Notes: generated by a model from the letters alone, not told the origin. A stretch of DNA of 64,000 bases from Myxocyprinus asiaticus (GCF_019703515.2 NC_059365.1:37033501-37097500), one strand, 5' to 3'. Shown: positions 1 to 11,447, counted from the first letter of the stretch. Numbers and translations are program-made.

Positions 1-778
1 TTCATATTAACTCTTTACCTAAAAGGTCATAATGCACCCCCCATAGCATAATTTGATATTTGTCTTTCCCATAATGGATGGGGGTGCCAATAGTTGGCTT
101 TCCTAAAACACTTCAATGTCACCTCTTTCACCTCTCTGTCAGGGTTTTATTAGGTTTGAGACCCAACAAACCACTACTGGGACTACAAAGTTACTCTTTG
201 AAATCCAATTACAACGGCCATGCCACTTTAGTGATTTAGTCAAATTGGGGAAGAGAAGAGGTATTTTGGTAGGTCACGTTCCTGGGTCATAGGGTACTTA
301 GAACTGTTTGTTTCAGGGAAGTGTATACTTGATAATCAAAATCAAAGTTGGAATGGTCTATAAAACAGCAATTATCATTGTGCATCAACACACACTACAC
401 TCCATTGTAATTGATCCCAGTGGAGAATTCACAATACATCTACAATGCCACATTCAATGTGTGTCTATAGACGGAAACACACAAGAGTGTTATTGTGCTG
501 TGTTATTAAACAGCCTCCACAGCCTGAGGGAGAAAACATAGAGAGTGTAACCCTGGACCTCAATTACACCTCTATGGATGTCTGTAGTGGGAAATACCAC
601 CATCATCTACAGCATTACGTGAGCCAGACAGTGTATGTAATGCACTGAAAAGTAGCAGTAAGGGTGCGGGGATGATAGACCCACATCCATTAACTTTAGA
701 ATCTAGAGCACTAGATTGTAACACTCAAATGCAAATACGTGCACAGCATTTGCAAATGGCATATTAAAAACAGTTGGT
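1..778. other. unassigned AT-rich DNA left of the nested transposons
   Basis: I see no exon, terminal repeat or recognisable transposon here. The open frames at 308-541 and 445-648 (+) overlap in different frames, are short, and match no family I recognise. By position the stretch should be intron 1 of ppp2r2b (minus strand), downstream of the Bbeta1 exon. I looked for the common exon 2, which encodes the start of the WD40 propeller, and did not find it. Confidence 0.4.
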
Positions 779-865
779 ATACTGAGTAGTGGTCGACCAA
801 TATATCGCTAAGGCCAATAAATCGTCCTGGTTACTTGCGTAACCTCCTTTCCTGATGGAGGGAAC

Positions 866-1044
866 GAGATGTTGTGTCGATGTAGTGACATTAGGGGTCA
901 CACTTGGGAGCCCGAGACACCTCTGGTCTTTGATAAAAGGCCAATGAAAACTGGCGAGTGGTATTTGCATGCCACTCCCCTGGACATACGGGTATAAATG
1001 GAGCTGGTATGCAACCACTCATTCAGGTTTTATGCTGAGGAGTC
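866..1044 (+). repeat. DIRS inverted terminal repeat, left (3') copy
   Basis: This stretch matches the reverse complement of about 4712-4880 nearly base for base. It includes the segments ctctggtctttgataaaagg, tggtatttgcatgccactcc and gtatgcaaccactcattcag. A TATA-like gggtataaa lies within both copies, as expected for a promoter-bearing terminal repeat. Confidence 0.88.
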
Positions 1045-1095
1045 GAGACAAGGTCCGGCCATTTCAGCGGGTAGTTCAGCGTTGTGGCAGGAGGG

Positions 1096-1205
1096 ACACA
1101 ACGTCTCGTTCCCTCCATCAGGGAACGGAGGTTACGCAAGTAACCAGGACGTTCCCTATCTGTCACTCACTCGACATTGTGTCGATGTAGTGACACTAGT
1201 GGTCC
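1096..1205 (+). repeat. DIRS internal complementary region (ICR)
   Basis: The first half (1096-1150) is the reverse complement of the extreme left end of the element (824-878). The second half (1151-1205) is the reverse complement of the extreme right end (about 4851-4905). The two halves meet at ccaggac|gttccc, the sequence a circle junction of the two ends would give. In the DIRS replication model this region is the splint used to close the single-stranded circle. Confidence 0.85.
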
Positions 1206-1511
1206 CTATACGAAATGCCACAACTGGCTGAACTGTGTTACGTGAACTGGCGGTATGTGACGGGCAGACCACTATGTGCCTTGTAGCCAGCACACCAGGT
1301 CAACACGTAACCTCCCCCAATGTAGTTATGAGTGTCGAATGACCCTTTGGGGACAAGTCGACTGCCCAAAAGATAGAGACAGGCTAACCCAGTCGGGGGG
1401 AGGGGGGATATTTAAGTGGAAAAAATACGTCTTGACGTCTTGACCACATGGTCTTGATGCTATGTTCTTGGTGCTATGTTCAAGCAATACACCCGGCCAG
1501 CTATCCCGGGC

Positions 1512-2995
1512 TTATCCGCTTGTATTGCGTGCCACTACCTGGGATGAATCTGGTTCCACCCGGAGGTTGTAGAACCTTGCAAAGTTGTTGGGTGTTGCCC
1601 AGCCTGCTGCTCTGCAAATGTCTGTTAGAGAGGCACCCCTGGCCAGGGCCCAGGAGGCCGCTACACCCCTGGTAGAAGGGGCTCGTAGCCCTACCAGGGG
1701 CGGCATGTCCTGGGCGTGATATGCCATAGTTATGGCGTCAATGAGCCAGTGGGTGATCCTCTGCTTGGAGACAGCGCTTCCTTTCTGCTCTGCACCAAAG
1801 CAGACAAAGAGCTGCTCAGAGATTCTAAAGCTCTGTGTGCGATCCAAATAGATGCGTAAAGCGCGCACCGGACACAGCAACGATAGGGCTGGGTCTGCCT
1901 CCTCCTGTGGCAGCGCTCGTAGGTTCACCACCTGGTCCCTAAAAGGGGTCGTGGGAACCTTGGCACATAGCCCGGTCGGGGTCTCAGGATCAAATAAGAG
2001 TAGCCCGGACCGAACTCCAGGCACGTTTTGCTGACAGAGAACGCTTGCAGGTCTCCTACCCTCTTGATGGAAGTGAGCGCAGTCAGGAGGGCAGTCTTCA
2101 AGGAGAATGCCTTAAGCTCAGCTGACTGCAAAGGCTCAAAGGGGGCTCTCTGTAGACCCTGAAGAACTACAGAGAGGTCCCAACTGGGAACGAGGCGCGG
2201 TCTGGAGGGATTCAGCCTCCTGGTGCCTCTCAGGAACCTGATGATCAGGTCGTGCTTCCCTAAGGACTTACTGTCGACTGCGACATGGTGTGCTGCTATG
2301 GCGGCAACGTACACCTTCAAGGTGGAAGGGGACAGCCCACCTTCCAACCTCTCCTGCAGGAAGGAAAGCACCGATCTGACTGCGCATCTCTGGGGGTCTT
2401 CCCATCGGGAAGAACCCCACTTAGTGAACAGACGCCACTTAAAGGCATACAGGCGCCTCGTAGAGGGGGCCCTAGCCTGAGTGATCGTGTCTACCACCAC
2501 GGGTGGTAGACCACTTAGGTCTTCCATGTCCCGTCCAGGGGCCAGACATGGAGATTCCAGAGGTCTGGTCATGGGTGCCAGATGGTGCACCGTCCCTGAG
2601 AAAGAAGGTCCTTCCTCAGGGGAATTTGCCGGGGGGGCTGTCATGAGGAGCATGAGGTCCGAGAACCATGTCTGGGTGGGCCAGTAGGGTACTACCAGGA
2701 CGACCTGCTCCTCGTCCTCCCTGACCTTGCACAGAGTCTGTGCAAGTAGGCTCACTGGGGGAAACGCATATTTGCGCAGGCCAGGGGGCCAGCTGTGTGC
2801 CAGCGCGCCTATGCCGAGGGGGCCTCGGTCAGGGCGTACCAGAGCGAGCAGTGGGAGGATTCTTGGGAGGTGAATAGGTCCACCTGTGTCCCACGGCGCC
2901 ATGCCCATCTCGCTGAATGCCTTCAAACAGGCCAGCACCGACTGGGCGCGCTCGTTCGTGAGGCGCGCTGTCAAAGAGACTAAGTCCAACTCCAA
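1512..2995 (-). pseudogene. DIRS tyrosine recombinase (broken by a frameshift)
   Basis: Two overlapping minus-strand frames (2995 to 1925 and 2024 to 1512) together encode a DIRS-type tyrosine recombinase. The N-terminal core-binding part contains RAPSTRRLYAFKWRLF and YVAAIAAHH. The first catalytic arginine is probably in SIKRVGDLQAFSV. The C-terminal part holds LRAPSTRGVAASWAL, the tryptophan of AAGWATP, and the nucleophile tyrosine in FARFYNL. The frame switch falls near 1959-1963, where one C appears to have been lost. In the H-x-x-R box the histidine position is proline (APSTR), a second likely inactivating change. Family expectation: this enzyme integrates the circular DIRS cDNA. Confidence 0.88.
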
Positions 2996-3300
2996 ACTGA
3001 AGAAAGAGATGCTCTGAACTGGGAGGAGCTTGCTCTTTTCCCAGTTGACCCAAAGCCCTAGTCGGCCCTAGTGAGCTAGGATTAGCCAGTCGTCGAGATA
3101 GTTGAGAATGCGAATGCCCACTTCCCTTAACGGGGCAAGGGCTGCCTCTGCGACCTTCGTGAAGACGGAGGACAGACCAAAAGGGAGGATCTTGTACTGA
3201 TATGCCTGACCCTCGAATGCAAACCGCAGTGTGCCTCAGCTGGGTGCTCAGGGGCAGGAAGACGACCGCTGGAGCGCCAATCCTGCAAGGATAAACCCGT
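2996..3300 (-). pseudogene. DIRS reverse transcriptase remnant with YLDD motif
   Basis: Minus-strand translation gives LRFAFEGQAYQYKILPFG followed by NYLDDWLILA, with the catalytic YLDD codons at 3100-3089. This is the fish DIRS reverse transcriptase signature. A TGA stop lies just before LRFAFEG and another just after WLILAH. The upstream part with the first catalytic aspartate is scrambled or deleted. Downstream, the frame passes after a short connector into recombinase-side sequence, so the RNase H domain and most of the region between reverse transcriptase and recombinase are absent. Confidence 0.85.
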
Positions 3301-3522
3301 GGACGGTAGTCATGATGATGACCGTGCACACTGGGTATGTGACCCAGGGAAGGAGGAAACCACTCTTTTGCTGAACTGTTGGGTACCGCAGCCACTTGGG
3401 CATGCAGCGAAATCAAACAAAAAGGCAAATAAAGATTCTCCACCCAGCCCTCCACCGGGGGATGGAGTGGTCTTCTTATCAGCTCCAAATAAGTGGGTTT
3501 CTTCGACCCTGGGTTGCCCGTC

Positions 3523-4650
3523 TCAGGGGCGCTTTGACGACCTCCGTGGGTTCTTAGCGGCTGACTGTGAGACGGGTGGCATCTGCTTCCTGCAGTGGGC
3601 TCCATGCCAGGGCTGGGCCGAAGGGGCGGGCTGCGGCATAGCCGGTGCAGTCACCGCAGGGGGACGCCCTTGGCGACGAGCAGACAGGGTGCGGGATCTT
3701 GAGTCGTGCCGGGGCAGGATATGCCGGATAGCCTCCGTCTGCTGCTTCACCGTCGAGAACTGCTGGGCAAAGTCCTCGACGGTGTCGCCGAATAGGCCAG
3801 CCTGGTAAATGGGGGCAGCAAGGAACCGTGTCTTGTCGGCCTCACCCATCTCGACCAGGTTAAGCCAAAGTTGGCGCTCCTGGACCACTAATGTGGACAT
3901 CGTCCGCCCAAGAGACCATGCCGTGACCTTCATCGCTCGGAGAGCGAGGTCGACCGCCGAGCGCAGTTCCTGCATCAGATCTGGGGCGGAACTACCCTTG
4001 AGCAGTTATTTTAGTGCTTTGGCTTGCAGGGCAGAGGCGGTTTGTCCAGCAGCGCTGTAGGCTTTAGCCATCAGGGATGACGTGAACCTACAGGGCTTGG
4101 ACGGGAGCTTTGGGCGTCCGCGCCAGGTGGTGGCGCTCTGCGGGCATAGGTGCACCATGAGTGCCTTATCCACTGGGGGAAACGCCGTATAGCCCCTGGC
4201 CGCCCCGCCATCAAGGGTAGTGAGGGCGGGGGAACTGAGGAATCGGGACCGGGGATTAAAAATTGCTGGGAAGAAAGGCACTTCCGGGAAGAAAGGCACT
4301 GGAGCGGGGTGTGGCTGCTTTGAGCGGTGCCGCAAGCCCAGGAACCAATCATCAAGCTCCGAGGGTTCAGGGGAGAGTGGAGGATTCCACCCTAGCCCGA
4401 CGCTCGCAGCCGCCCGGGAAAGCATGTCCGTCATCTCTGCATCAGCCTGTGACTGGGCAATCGTCCCCGAAGGGGGGGAGCCCAGCTGAGGATTCTGCAT
4501 CCGACTGGACAAGCCCGCTCTCCGATGCTGCACTCGAGAGCTCATCATCTTCGCGGGCTCCGAACAACTCTCTTTTTCTGCCGAAGCGCCCAGGGGCGTT
4601 CTCTGCAGTGCACCAGTGCAGAGGAGGGAGAAGCCCCTGAAATGCGCCAT
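3523..4650 (-). pseudogene. DIRS gag-like ORF1, interrupted by one in-frame stop
   Basis: A 214-codon frame (4650 to 4006) and a 150-codon frame (3975 to 3523) lie in the same reading frame, separated only by a TAA at 4006-4008 and ten codons without an ATG. The second half carries the conserved DIRS gag segment LVVQERQLWLNLVEM, then GLFGDTVEDFAQQFS and an arginine-rich tail (SRSRTLSARRQGRPP) that would bind nucleic acid. The N-terminal half is low-complexity and Ser/Pro-rich. One base change would account for the break, so ORF1 decayed much less than the reverse transcriptase next to it. Confidence 0.85.
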
Positions 4651-4711
4651 CAGATCCAGAAGAGGTGAATGAACAGTAGGAATTCAGCTCAATGAGCATG
4701 ATCATTCGGCT

Positions 4712-4880
4712 CCGAAGAGAAAATCTGAATGAGTGGTTGCATACCAGTTCCTTTTATACCCGTATGTCCGGGGGAGTGGCATGCAAATACCACTTGCCAA
4801 TTTTCTTTGGCCTTTTATCAAAGACCAGAGGTGTCTTGGGCTCCCAAGAGTGACCCCTAGTGTCACTACATCGACCCAAC
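4712..4880 (-). repeat. DIRS inverted terminal repeat, right (5') copy
   Basis: This is the inverse of 866-1044. It lies upstream of the gag ORF on the minus strand and contains the TATA-like cgggtataaa seen in reverse at 4755-4765, so it should hold the element's promoter. A few substitutions separate it from the left copy, showing that the copies have drifted since insertion. Confidence 0.87.
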
Positions 4881-4905
4881 GTCGAGTGAGTGACAGATAG
4901 GGAAC

Positions 4906-5843
4906 AGCCGATACTCTGACTCTTTTAATAATCGGCTACTGCTGATACATTTTCCCGTTTGCCCGATTTGTTTCTTGAGGGTGCCAAAAATCACCTGCTT
5001 GCATGTGAAGCGACTGAGACATGTAAATGACCAGTCATGGTTCATTTTGTTGTTACGTGCCATCGTGTTACTACAATAATAGACCGGTGTGCAACACAGT
5101 CTCATTTAAACGATCCGCATATCAGAGACACAGCAGACGCGTTTGAGCTCATAATGTTAAAGTGCTTGCCTGTTTCATTCTCCCTCTCTCTCCTCAACAA
5201 TTCCCTGTAACTTTTAAATGTCTTGTCTAACGATAAAAAGGCAAATATCAATAAAACTAATTTCATATATACTGTCTGCAAATATGTGCATATCTCGTTT
5301 AAACAGATGCAATAAACCAACCTCACACAACTTCAGTAGATCCAGCGTCCTGTGGAGTGCTCATAAATCTTCTTCTGAAGCACGTATTCTAACAGTCTAT
5401 CCTCAACAGTTCCCTGTAACTTTTCTAATGATAAAAGGCAAATATCAATAAAAATTCTATTATATACAATTTGCAAATATGCAGATATCTCGTTTAAAAA
5501 GACGTAATTCACGAACCTCATGAAAATCCAGCATTTTCTTCCCATCGAACGCTCATCTAATATCTTCCTGCGTGTATTCCATCAGCCAGAATCAAAAACT
5601 TCAGGATCAGGATCAAAGTGCCTCTCATTCACAAATCATGATGGTCACTCCGTGTTACTCCAAGTAGGCAATCAAGCCCATTTAAACTGTCAGGAGATTG
5701 CTACTGCTCGCGCTCGATCCGCACAAGCGCATGAGTGCGATTAAAATAAGGTGCTTTTCAAACTGTTCGGAGACCAGTTTCCTTAAGAGTTCCATTCATT
5801 CAAAACAGATGTCAGTTAAGCCACTAACTGATTAGGCAGCAAG
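4906..5843. other. internal part of the outer hAT-like element
   Basis: This follows the DIRS insertion directly with host-element sequence (agccgatactc...aataatcggc). Two similar blocks, about 5160-5330 and 5380-5520, share the phrases ctcaacaattccctgtaact and aaaggcaaatatcaataaaa. They look like a degenerate tandem duplication of roughly 230 bp. No coding frame is convincing. Confidence 0.45.
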
Positions 5844-5851
5844 GTAGCAAG

Positions 5852-6010
5852 CAGATGTGGAAAGTAACAAATTACAACTACTCTCGTTACAGTACTTGAG
5901 TAAATAAAAAACAAATTCAACTTTTTTAAGTATAAATATATAATAGTACTTTAAAAATGAAGTATTGAACTTCAATACAATTATTTTTCACCACAATTAC
6001 AAAGTACAAA

Positions 6011-6068
<58 letters not shown>

Positions 6069-7891
6069 TTCAGAATTTTTGGGAAGAAGAAAGTTCTAAG
6101 CGCTAAATCTGTTTATAAACTAAAACGTGCTGTGTGCGGCATGACGGAAGCCTGCAGGGCACAGCTTCATGAGCACAGCAGCTTGCATAAACTGCCACCT
6201 GTGTCCTCTCTTCTCTAGCTTCTCCAAGACTCTGCCCTGTCACTACACAAGAACTGTAATTTTCTGCATATTTCATTTTATTCTGGAAAGGAGCCGTTCA
6301 TTCAGGTATGAGGGAACCGTCTGAACACGTTTAACCACTGATCAAACTTCACTTGTTTTTAAGGTAGGCGATGTTTTAACTGTGTCAAACATTAACACAA
6401 TGTAGTTATCTATATTATATATTTGGGGATATCTTGTCTACTTGCTACTATCGGAAATGAACAGGGACTCGGAGCAAAAATGGCACCAAAATTGGCAAAA
6501 ATCTCCCTGAAATTCAAAATATGGGGACAAAAAATGCCCACGCAACGAGTTCCCGTGTTTTATTAATAATATCTGATGTAGTTACAATTACATACATTGT
6601 GATATTCTTTTGACTTTTCACTGAACATAATTTTTCTTCCTGCCATCTGGTTCCTCGCACCATCGCACGCACAGACGGGCTCACCCTGCTATCAGTCTGC
6701 ATCAGTTCGGTTTTGTACTCCCGCATTCAATTCCGTAACTGTTCACCCCTCTTGTTCAAAATAGACTGTCCTAGCGGGTAACACTCTCGCTCACAGTGCT
6801 GTACTGTACATCCCTGCCCTGTCTCTTCCTCTAGAAGCCAAAAGTGCACAAGGGATAGATGTTATATAAAAAAGGTATGATAAATCACAAAAAATGTATT
6901 ATTACAATTGTAATACAATAATACATATACAGAACAACCACTTTTAGTGTTTGAATCAATCATATCTTTCACTAAACATTGTGTGAAATTTTTATTTTTG
7001 CCTTATTTTATTCAGTTGGCATGTAGGAGTTGATAACAGTTTGCTTGATAATCTCATTCCATATCTGGATAATTGCTGCAATATCATAGGATATATTTCC
7101 TCCTCTATGATATTGCATTATATTAGTTTTGTACAGTATGTTAATTTAATAGCCAAAATACCTGGACATACATGAATGAAAATAAACCTGAAATAGGAAT
7201 GTGTTTGTCACAATGCACTTTATGTAGTTTAGAGACGATTTTGAGACATTTCGAATTTTACAAATGGCTATTTCTTTTTAAATAAATGTTGTATTCTTAA
7301 AATGTTCTGTTTGCCCAAGAATCCTCTTGCAGCAATGCAGGTCTTTGGCATTGCAAGTGTAAAGCAACTTGTAAGAACTCATAATACCTCAGCAAATAGG
7401 GAACAAACCCACTGTATTGTGATTTCTGCATGATAGCACAACCATTTTCAACTGTTCTAATAATAAGAAAATTTTCTTGAGTATCAAATTAGCACTTTAA
7501 AATGCTTTTGTAAGGAACAGGTGACACAGTATATGTTTGCCATCACGGGTAAAGAAAAAATTAATAAATATCACTTAAAACAATTATTTGAAACCGTAAT
7601 AATAATTTGCAGTTAATAATTTTGACAGTATTTTTAATCAATTTAATGCATCCTTGGTGAAAGGAAGCATAAGTTTCTTTCAAGAACAAAAATGTCTTTG
7701 TGTTCTAAAAATGAAAATAAATATAATATATATATAATATAATTTTCATAAAGTAACTTGTAAAGTAATTACATGAGTAGTTTTTTGGCAAACTACTTAT
7801 TTACTTATTCTACTTGTACTCAAGTGAATTATTTCTTCAGTACCAGTACTTTTACTTAAGTAAAAAAAAATCAGTACTATTTCTACCACTG
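5852..7891. mobile_element. Tol2-like hAT transposon, non-autonomous
   Basis: It is bounded by a perfect 8-bp direct repeat, gtagcaag, at 5844-5851 and 7892-7899. The ends are CAGATGTGGAAAG (left) and, inverted, CAGTGGTAGAAAT (right). The subterminal sequence is rich in ACTTGAGTA/TACTTAAGT motifs on both sides, as in Tol2-type hAT ends. No transposase frame exists in the 2.04 kb, so it would need a transposase supplied elsewhere. It lies inside the larger hAT-like element and is therefore younger. Confidence 0.82.
6017..6064. repeat. (TA)n microsatellite
   Basis: About 24 uninterrupted TA units lie inside the Tol2-like element, close to its left end. Confidence 0.95.
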
Positions 7892-8386
7892 GTAGCAAGT
7901 GAGCTGCCTACATTTTCAGATGCAGCCCAAAGTAAAAGCGCTTCACGTTTGCTATAAGTAAATGTCTTATTCACCATACACTGTATGTACAATTGGTTTG
8001 ATTCAATATTTTTTGAGCAAATGCAATTAATAACATGGACATGCCATCCATGGTTGCTGAACAACTCCTTCTTCCTAATATATTAACAATTTCTTCGTGT
8101 AAATAAATTACAAAAATTTGATGACTAAACAGCAATCTGAAAAAACTGCTATCTACCATCTAAAATACAATATAATTTTTTTGTTTTGTGTGAAATTTAG
8201 TAAATATAGTGCTACATAAGAGTTTATTATTATTATTATTATTTAGCAATTTTATGTTTGTTATTTACCATATTAAATTGTGTGATATATCGGCATTGTA
8301 TCGGCCTATCAGCCACCCTGCTCTCTGGATATCGGCATTGGCATCGGCCATTAAAAAACCCATATCAGTCAACCACTAGTACTGAG

Positions 8387-8706
8387 TCTCATGTGAAAGA
8401 ACTTGACTGGCCTACTTATAGCCCAGACCTGAAATCCACTGAACACCTTTGGGATGAATTGGAATGCAAATTGCAAATTGCCATTGCCCAATATCAGTGC
8501 CAGACCTCACTGATGCTCTTGAGTCTGAATGGGAGCAAATCTCTGTAGCCATATTCCAACATCTAGTGGAAAGAGCTTCCCAAAAAAGTGGAAGCTGATA
8601 TAGCAGAAAAGGGAGGAATTAATGCTTACAGTTTTTTAATTAAATGTCCATCAAGCTCATATGATGTGGTTTTCAGGTGTCCACATACTTTTGGCCATAT
8701 ACTGTA
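8387..8706 (+). pseudogene. Tc1/mariner transposase 3' fragment and terminal repeat
   Basis: Translation gives ELDWPTYSPDLKSTEHLWDELE, the end of a Tc1-family catalytic domain (SPDL-x-x-x-EHLWDELE carries the last acidic residue). It is followed by a frame-broken tail and the typical terminal phrase gtccacatacttttggccat ending near 8706. The 5' two thirds of the element are not present next to it. The outer hAT-like element abuts it on the left, and I could not recognise Tc1 sequence on the far side at 650-786. Confidence 0.75.
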
Positions 8707-10483
8707 GTGTATGAAATATGGCTACCTGTTGATAAGGAACATTACAAAAAAGCCCCCAAAGTTGATAGCAAGAGCTGTACGCTGCTAAAAGGGAAAATTA
8801 CTTGCACATAAGGCCGTAACCACTATAAACATTGAAGGTGGACACATCCACACCAATATTCAGAATAGCAGTCAATACAGAGCCCATAAGAGGACAGGAA
8901 ACGAATTTATTTTCTGAAATAGTAATTCATTCTTTAGCAATTATTTTCAGTTCCCTCACAATTGCTTTATCTATCCCTCCCTATCCTCTAAGGCATTGTT
9001 TCTACCTGGTGTCACGAGCCATGACAGAAACACTCACGCCATTGATCTGATCTGCTCTAACCTACAGTATTTCTGGAGTGCGCGTGCGTCGACCGGGCTT
9101 CCTCGATAACGCGGTGCAGACAACAACATTGATGCAAACCATTTGAAATCTAGTTTTTTAGAATTTTAGAATTTTCTAGTTTAAAGTGCTATGGAAGAAG
9201 CCAAACCTTTCAAACAGCCCTGACATACTAAACAGCTTTGAGGAGGAAAAGTAAAACAATTGTGTTATGCGCCAAAATAAAGGTTTTTCAAATTAAACAT
9301 AACCACTCTTAATAAAATTTATCAAAATTTTACAATAGTAAAACTATGCACTATAAAAGAAAATGCGAGCCAGGCTACATTAAATCCAGGTTACATTTTT
9401 TGCAATGTTGGTCAGCCACTTGATGTCCAATGTAAAATCTGGGTCTCAAAGCAATACCAGTTGAAAACTACTGCTCTAAGGGGGTCTGTAGTTTTGCAGT
9501 GGCCGATTCTTAAACTTTTACATATGCCTGCATTGCATGCAGCTCTAAAGCTCCAGCAGTGAGTCTGTGTAATTAGGACAGATATCAAATTTTTGCTCTC
9601 TTCAAACAGCAGTAACAAACACTGAAAACAGCAGTGAAAACAGCTAGAACTGAGAGGTAAAGCCCTACTTAGTGATCTCTGAGATTCTGCAAAGAGAACA
9701 GAGCTTAATGACTTTGTGGTGTTTAATATTTATGCTTGGAGATGGTCAGTGCCTTATTGCAGATAAGAACTATCTGTTCCCTGTAGTATCTACTGGCTCT
9801 AATGGTCTTTTTACAAATCACACATATATTGTGTAAGATGATTTCTAAACTGCTTATGATCAACATAAATGAAGCTTCTTATGATTGCATATCTGACTCT
9901 CAAAAATGTAAATATAGTCAGCCTAAAATCCAAGTCCAGTAGACTCAGCCTTCCCCTTTATGACAGTACATGCATTATAAATATAGAAAAAGTGCCCAGA
10001 TATTTGCTGGTAAAAGACGATGAGCAGCTTGCAGTATTTGTGTGTGCGTGTGTGTGTCAGCAAACGCTATACTGCTACTGTGTGATATACAGAGTAGCCT
10101 GGATTGGCAAGACAAGTCATAAACCAGGAAAACTAGAGGCATGTGAGTCTGAAGGCCACTGATTGATTTTGCTCAATGGGTCTGTTTTGCAAAACCTCCC
10201 ACATCCATTAATCATTACCCAGGAAGATGCCCGGCACTGGGGAAGGGAGTGTCCCGGACCCTGCTTCCACTGAAACTTTATGCTTTACACATGACAGGAG
10301 ATGGCTGACCTGAAACCTGTGCCTGACTGAGTTGGCATAAAAGCATCCAATCATATACTGTAATTTACATTTATCCAACGTAATTTACAAATGAGAATAA
10401 TACAAGCAGAATTGAGTAATCCAATTGAGAGAGCAATGCAATAAGTCCTACCATACGATATTTAAATTGCACATACCAAATCT
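8707..10483. other. no recognisable gene or element
   Basis: This is AT-rich presumed ppp2r2b intron sequence. There is a small CpG-containing patch near 9080-9120 (gtgcgcgtgcgtcgaccggg) and a short (GT)n at 10040-10057. Open frames here are short and without family resemblance. Confidence 0.4.
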
Positions 10484-10618
10484 CTAGTGGGGCACTTACA
10501 ATGGGCACTTACAATGGAAGTGAACCTCAGTTTTACAGTGTTTTTGTGGTAATCAACATTGTGCCACAAATGCTGTCAATTGAGCTTAACTTGTACTGAA
10601 CCAGGAATATTCCTTTAA
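10484..10618. mobile_element. TTAA-type cyprinid MITE, one end only
   Basis: This matches the right end of the complete copy at 23504-24071. It has cacttacaatggaagtgaa, then gagcttaacttgtactgaac, and ends in tattcctttaa. Only about 135 bp of one terminus survive. Confidence 0.7.
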
Positions 10619-10639
10619 GCTGGTCACTTTTCAGCTAAA

Positions 10640-10716
10640 CCAATTGTGCACCAGCTTGGCCAGACTGGGGGACCATCTTAAACCGGCAAAGACCAGCAAA
10701 CCATTTTAGCAGGGAC
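10640..10716. repeat. degenerate 'accagc' repeat fragment
   Basis: A run of related phrases (caccagcttggccagactgg, gaccagcaaaccattttagc) resembles a common fish tandem-like repeat built on accagctt/ccagcaaa units. Confidence 0.45.
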
Positions 10717-11366
10717 ATTACATGTGTCCTTCATCAAAGCTTTTGAGTATGCATGCATAACTTGCAATGTGCTGACATCAAACAGAAAGTCTAGAAAAAA
10801 ATCCAAGCTCTGAGACAGATGTATATATTATATCTTAAAAAGATCTTCCTTGACACACCCTTAAAAGCAACCATTCCAAATCTTATCCACCCCCTGTGTA
10901 TCACTGCACTGCTGATAAATAGCACAAGTCTTCTGTTCTGTTATGCCAATCATATCTGACTCATTGTACATGTCACTGCTCAATGGCCAATGCCCCATAG
11001 TAACACCTAAAACCAGAGCATTGTGAAATGCAATGCCTAAAAATAGTCCTTAATTGCTTTTAGCCTACATAAAAGTAGATACATTTTATTCCAAGCTGTC
11101 CTGAAAATATTTTATCTAATGCGCCATGCACACCACATAGGAGACATAATCCACTGCACCCTACATAAGAATAGAATAAATCACAAGTATACTTAAAATC
11201 ACCAAGTGGTAATAACAATCAGCAATGCACCAACAAGCTCTATATGCACATCCACCATATTAATTTACTGGAGGGGTCTTCAACATTAACCCACTTCGCA
11301 TCTCACCCACCCCCCGCCGTCATTAATATCCGAGATAATCGAATTCAATTCGATTTTTCCAAATAC

Positions 11367-11436
11367 CTTCGGTTGCATAGTTGTGGTCCCGAAGGAAGCT
11401 GTTGTTGATTTTGCGGCTGTCACTCTCCTCCTCCAT
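11367..11436 (-). CDS. ppp2r2b: ppp2r2b first coding exon, Bbeta1 type (PP2A B55-beta subunit)
   Basis: Protein phosphatase 2A is a scaffold-catalytic-regulatory trimer; the B55-beta subunit is a seven-bladed WD40 protein that chooses substrates and location, mainly in neurons. This exon encodes 23 residues containing [16 protein letters not shown], which matches the mammalian Bbeta1 N-terminus with few changes (mammals begin MEEDIDTRKINN). The ATG is at 11436-11434 and is directly preceded in frame by TAA, so the start is secure. The exon ends after the first base of the next codon at GAAG|GTATTT (donor 11366-11365). That phase fits the alanine that opens the shared exon 2. The paralogue ppp2r2c has a related but different start, and the Bbeta2 exon at 54 kb settles the choice for ppp2r2b. 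Exon 2 onward lies beyond the window's left edge. Confidence 0.93.
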
Positions 11437-11447
11437 TTATGATACCG

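Larger units (their letters stand above)
824..4905 (-). mobile_element. DIRS-like tyrosine-recombinase retrotransposon, degraded
   Basis: On the minus strand the order is 5' inverted terminal repeat, gag-like ORF, reverse transcriptase, tyrosine recombinase, internal complementary region, 3' inverted terminal repeat. This is the defining plan of DIRS elements, which integrate through a circular intermediate and leave no target duplication. None is visible here: left flank ...aatc, right flank agcc... . At 4.08 kb it is shorter than a full element because the RNase H region and part of the reverse transcriptase are missing. It sits inside a hAT-like element: GCCGAT-type host sequence resumes on both sides. 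Several frameshifts and stops make it inactive. Confidence 0.9.
787..8378. mobile_element. hAT-like DNA transposon, host of two later insertions
   Basis: The left end reads TAGTGGTCGACCAATAT. The reverse complement of the right end reads TAGTGGTTGACTGATAT, so 14 of 17 bases agree. Flanking octamers are atactgag (779-786) and gtactgag (8379-8386), a 7/8 match. An 8-bp target duplication is the hAT signature. Subterminal sequence on both sides is rich in TATCGGC/GCCGAT motifs. Removing the DIRS (824-4905) and Tol2-like (5852-7891) insertions leaves about 1.5 kb with no transposase frame, so this is a non-autonomous or decayed copy. Assignment to hAT rests on the duplication length and ends, not on protein. 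Confidence 0.65.

Noticed and set aside
1..11366. Search for ppp2r2b exon 2 (start of the WD40 propeller)
   Set aside because: No minus-strand segment resembling the conserved start of the propeller was found by reading, so exon 2 is taken to lie outside the window.
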